Position numbers and translations under genes: made by a program
In this document: positions 60,670-64,000 of the stretch, in pieces
Numbering within the stretch: the first letter of the stretch is position 1
Layout of the letters: each line of letters begins with the position of its first letter
Notes under the pieces: generated by a model
The model's database searches: none
What the model was told of the DNA's origin: nothing
What the model saw: only the letters and a program-made list of their open reading frames with translations
Assembly (NCBI RefSeq): GCF_027596085.1
Contig: NC_072451.1
Span: forward strand, 6,233,013 to 6,297,012
Reading direction: 5' to 3'
DNA length: 64,000 bases
DNA from: Anoplopoma fimbria
Lineage: Eukaryota > Chordata > Actinopteri > Perciformes > Anoplopomatidae

Positions 60670-61656
60670 TTTCCAGTCTTGATCACTTGGGACATCACCT
60701 CCAGTGACCAATCGTAAGATGTGAAGTAAAGTCAGGAACACCCAACACGTTGACAGTATATTCATGCATTATTGAATATCATCTCCCCTTTACCAGACCC
60801 CTTGAAAACAAAGCTAAAAATGTGAACAACCACCACTGAACACCCGTCATCAGTTTATAATTATTCCCAACCTCTGATATGATTAATGATACTATTTGCA
60901 TCACCAATGGGGAAACCATGGAGAGGAGAGCGGCCGACGACACCTTATCATATCAAGTAGGATGTCGGCTATTCAAATGCAAAGTGAGGAAACACAAGCA
61001 CCCGGTAGAAAAAGTTACATCAAAAAGGTGCCCTGTAGAAAAAATGATGAAACCCATAAAGTCTCTCAATGATCTCTTGGAACAGGAAGGTACAAAACAC
61101 GAAATCTCAATACGAGTAATGACACAAGTTCCCCATTCATGATTATGAAAGAAACTCAAAAAAAGGGGAGTATGTGGCCTCATTCTAACTTTCAGTGTCT
61201 TTAGCTTTCTCTTTTTCTGGAGATCAATAAATCACCAGACCCTGACAGTAAGTTAAAGCTTCTATAAAAGCTGCAATAAAAGTCTTTCATCATAGCATGA
61301 TCATATTTGGACAAATATAATAAGAACTTTTTTTTTCTCATATACAATTATTTTTTTTTAATCTGCACATTTCTGCAGAAATCCTGCCGTTGTGATAAAA
61401 TCTGAATCTCAAAATGGGTTTTCTGAAAACTGTCCATTTAGTCTACTTTATACATTTTTTGTTTTTGATATACAAATTCATACAATTGCTTACAATGGTA
61501 ACATTATTATCCAATATCTATGACATCTCTTTCTATTACAGTTTTTGCCATTACGATTTAATGGAAATAATGCTACATTTGTACTGAAAAAAAGGGTGGA
61601 GAAAAAAGAATTTCAGCAGGCGCTGCACCCACAAAGAGTGGATGTTATTAAATCAG
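59200..61656 (-). other. pcmtd1: Probable pcmtd1 3' untranslated region
   Basis: AT-rich sequence follows the pcmtd1 stop on the minus strand, with no coding potential. Homopolymer tracts occur at 60636-60662 (T) and 59750-59771 (A). Several AATAAA hexamers on the minus strand (tttatt on the plus strand, for example near 59268) could end the transcript. How far the UTR reaches is uncertain; it may stop well short of 59200. Confidence 0.35.
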
Positions 61657-62030
61657 TCATTTCTCTCTGTAATACAGCAAATATGCCTTCAGTGACTCCG
61701 GCAGCGGTAAAGACATTATTTGGTCTCTCAACACGTTCACTTGCTTGAGGATTTCAATGTCGCCAATGTCTCTTTCCTCCTCCTCCTCCACTTCCTTGTG
61801 CTCCTCCTCGGCGTGCTCCTCCTCCTCGCTCTCCACCATCTGTGGGATCAGCTGATTGCCCACGAACACGTAGGTGTTGATGCGTCGCCGGCGGCAACGC
61901 CTGCGTTTGCGTTTCTGGGGAACCCTCTGCACGGTTCCCTTCCCCAGACTGTCCTCGTTGGTCAGGTTCCTCAGAGTGCGGCGTATGTAGATCCGAGACA
62001 GATCCTGGAGGCTGCGGACGGTCACCGGGG
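61657..62030 (-). CDS. pcmtd1: pcmtd1 last coding exon (SOCS-box-like C terminus)
   Basis: Begins after a TTGTCCTCAG acceptor, completing a split proline codon, and ends YYREK then TGA (forward 61657-61659). It holds the BC-box-like motif, the nuclear-signal-like basic run, the acidic run and the LPLP Cul5-box-like motif. Confidence 0.94.
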
Positions 62031-62468
62031 CTGAGGACAAACAGAGATGACAGACCTTCAGGGGGCAGTGGACCACAATACATCCATACAACTAGCACTG
62101 GTCCTTCAACTGGGCCAGCATCAACAAGAGAGAACTGTGTCGAGTATTTATTTATTTTTTTCAAGGAAAAGGATTTTCTACTGGCTGAACGGAGCAGCTG
62201 CAGGGCGAGCGTCACATCACTTTGAATGCACTGTCTGACTTTGAAACATCGCCTGTTTTACACTTCAAGACCAGTTAGGCATAATAAAACACAAAAAGGA
62301 GTTTTGTTTTTTTTATTTCTTTTTTGTGAGGCTGGAGAACTTACGCAGCTGGACAGCGTCGGGCTTCTCTCCATCAGCTATGCTCTGCTGGACCAAGGGG
62401 GCAAAGGACACCGCCAAGATGTTTTTGCTGTCCCATGTGCACTGGCCAGTCCTGGTTATCTGGGTCAG
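61657..62468 (-). CDS. pcmtd1: Protein-L-isoaspartate O-methyltransferase domain-containing protein 1, C-terminal exons (partial)
   Basis: Two minus-strand exons, 62468-62345 and 62030-61657, encode the last 165 residues. The first begins LTQITRTGQCTWDSKNILAV, the end of the methyltransferase-like fold; the second begins PVTVRSLQDLSRIYIRRTL, passes a basic stretch (KRKRRRCRRRR), YVFVGNQLIPQ and a glutamate-rich segment, and ends LPLPESLKAYLLYYREK. Family knowledge: PCMTD proteins resemble PCMT1 but carry a C-terminal SOCS-box-like module. SLQDLSRIYIR fits an elongin BC-box and LPLPESLKAYL fits a Cul5-box, in line with a role as ubiquitin-ligase substrate receptor. Sequence agrees closely with human PCMTD1, and the position next to sntg1 favours pcmtd1 over pcmtd2. 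The N-terminal part lies beyond 64000. Confidence 0.94.
62345..62468 (-). CDS. pcmtd1: pcmtd1 penultimate coding exon
   Basis: Begins after a CTTTATGAAG acceptor with LTQITRTGQC and ends CTGC|GTAAGT (phase 1). 124 bases, 41 codons plus one base; corresponds to human residues just after MPIEDQ. Confidence 0.93.
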
Positions 62469-63299
62469 CTTCATAAAGAGGCAAAAACCTGAACTCAACA
62501 CTTATAAAATATAGAAAATGTTGTGTGACACCAGGGAGCAAGAAGCACAGTTTCTGCAAAATTACTTTTTTGCTTATTGTTGGTTTGCCACCTGAATATA
62601 GAAGATTCATGTCTCTCCGTTTGATTCTCTACGGATACACGTCTGCAATCATCTCTGTAAAATACAGTGTTTGCTTATTAAACATTCACACATCTAATGA
62701 TCTCACTCCAAATTGAACCTGTTCGTTATGGTTTGGCAGATGTACATACACGGTGTAACCAAAGATCAGCTTTGCCCCAGGAGAAGAGATGAGCTCCTTT
62801 TTCCCCCATTTGCATACATGCTGCTGTAACAAATAGGTGCATGAAAAATTAAACACACTTGGTTTGTGCGTGAGCAAATTACTGCCAGTGGGCTTAAAGA
62901 ACGATCAGACCTGAACATCAATAAGATAGTGAAGTTGTTTTTCAAAGGCAATGATCTCAATACTGTTATGTGTCTTTATTTTTCAGAAAATCAATTGAGA
63001 AATTGTAACAGCATAGAACAGAGACATCTGTTTTGGACAAATTGAAATACTTTATCAAACTGATGCCAGATCGCACAAGATAATTATGAAGATTATCTTT
63101 ATTTAATCAGTTTTTAATCTTTAAAAAGGCTCCAAATGAATAGTTAAAAATGTATCCAATGGGATGGGTTAAGTCCTTTTTAAAATCATAATATATGCAA
63201 TACTGACCACAATTGGGAAGAACTAACACATGTATTAAAAGAGTAGCTAACGTGGTATAAACAGTAGCTGCTGCTAATGATTTTTTCCATAAACAATCT

Positions 63300-63580
63300 G
63301 CAAAATGATGTTCTCAATTGAATTGATGGATTGTTTGATCAATAAACTTCACATTTCCTTCAAATGTCTTGTTTCTGTCAGACCAAGAGCCCAAACTTCA
63401 AAGATATTTACTTTACTATAATATAAAACAAAGAAAAGCACTGACATCTGAGAAGCTGGAGATACCGAATGTTTGTCATTTTTGCTTGAAAGATACTTCA
63501 ATCAAAAAGAGTAGCCAATTCATTTAGTCTATCACTGAATAATTATTTGTCTGATTGCTGCAGTTATTGTATAAATATGT
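63300..63580 (-). repeat. AT-rich interspersed repeat, copy E (inverted)
   Basis: On the minus strand it reads aacattcggtatctccagct, gtctgacagaaacaagacat, ttgaagg and a terminal att-rich part, in the same order as copies A to D. Confidence 0.5.
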
Positions 63581-63700
63581 CTACATCACACCTATCAGAC
63601 ACATTATTAGAATATCTGTTGGTGTGAGGAGTTAGACAGTGGCTCAGTTCATAACAAGTAATTACCAGTCCACAGTATTGACAGTTATCAAAACACCTAT

Positions 63701-63930
63701 TAATAATAATAATAATAATCAATCCTTTATTAGTCCCACAATGGGGAAATTATTTCTCTGCATTTAACCCATCCCGGAGGAGCAGCGGGCTGCAATGAAG
63801 CGCCCGGGGAGCAACTTGGGGTTAGGTGTCTTGCTCAAGGACACCTCGGCATGTTGCCGGTAGAGGGGCTTGAACCACCAACCTTGTGGTTACGGGACAA
63901 GCGCTCTACCTCATGTGCCACAGCCGCCCC
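63701..63930 (-). mobile_element. tRNA-derived SINE
   Basis: On the minus strand the element starts GGGGCGGCTGTGGCACATGA, has an A-box-like TGGCACATGAGG and a B-box-like GGTTCAAGCCC, then a body and the 3' tail ATTTCCCCATTGTGGGAC followed by TAATAAAGGATT and (ATT)n. Polymerase III promoter boxes plus a tail shared with a LINE-like 3' end are the hallmarks of a tRNA SINE moved by a partner LINE. I recognise this type as very common in teleosts. Confidence 0.85.
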
Positions 63931-64000
63931 GTGAGGACTCCTCATGCATGATAATAAAGGAGGGTATAGCTTAATGGGAGCTGTAATGGTTTCAGGGGAA

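Larger units (their letters stand above)
62469..64000 (-). other. pcmtd1: pcmtd1 intron (partial)
   Basis: The exon encoding the preceding ILVMPIEDQ-like segment was not found up to the window end, so this whole stretch is read as intron. It contains a reverse-oriented copy of an AT-rich interspersed repeat (63300-63580) and a SINE (63701-63930). Confidence 0.7.

Noticed and set aside
61720..62215. Plus-strand and alternate-frame ORFs over the pcmtd1 last exon
   Set aside because: Shadow frames of the pcmtd1 coding sequence.
1..64000. Functional tRNA, rRNA or snRNA genes
   Set aside because: The only tRNA-like boxes are in the SINE at 63701-63930; no cloverleaf-forming gene was recognised.

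Overview
The window is nuclear genomic DNA from a ray-finned fish, most likely a spiny-rayed (percomorph) teleost. Three vertebrate genes can be read exon by exon, and their order (snai2, then sntg1, then pcmtd1) matches the order of these genes on human chromosome 8q11. The non-coding DNA carries interspersed repeats I recognise as common in percomorph genomes, long CA/GT tracts and compact introns. There are no bacterial, viral or organellar features, no operons and no CRISPR array.

Layout. Positions 1-15,980 hold no gene that I can support: simple repeats, several degraded teleost repeats, a 0.7 kb foldback element (7001-7719) and one nearly perfect 31-bp-arm hairpin (11714-11784). snai2 (Snail family zinc-finger repressor, Slug) lies on the minus strand in three exons (18157 to 16753), with a likely 3' UTR down to about 15,985 and a compact upstream region containing CAGGTG E-boxes and a short upstream ORF. 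Positions 18,500-33,440 are non-coding and rich in repeats, but include two candidate untranslated leader exons of sntg1 (ending at 23,689 and spanning 32,552-32,774).

sntg1 (gamma-1-syntrophin) runs on the plus strand. All 17 coding exons, from ATG at 33,464 to TGA at 54,257-54,259, can be placed with GT-AG splice sites and an unbroken reading frame of 525 codons. Its introns contain a TA-flanked element with a remnant of a pogo-like transposase, a hAT-like element, and two direct-repeat copies of one repeat on either side of exon 12. The 3' UTR probably ends near 55,885.

Between sntg1 and the convergent pcmtd1 there is a minisatellite of about 19 units of 32-33 bp (57,127-57,737). pcmtd1 (minus strand) is represented by its last two coding exons (62,468-62,345 and 62,030-61,657); the upstream part lies outside the window. 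A tRNA-derived SINE sits at 63,701-63,930 in the pcmtd1 intron.

The three genes are not known to work in one pathway. snai2 is a developmental transcription repressor, sntg1 a scaffold of dystrophin complexes in neurons, and pcmtd1 a probable substrate receptor of a cullin-RING ubiquitin ligase. I found no convincing new biological system. The most useful leads are the leader exons with upstream ORFs, an orphan exon-like segment at 25,144, the hairpin at 11.7 kb, the repeat pair around sntg1 exon 12, and the minisatellite.
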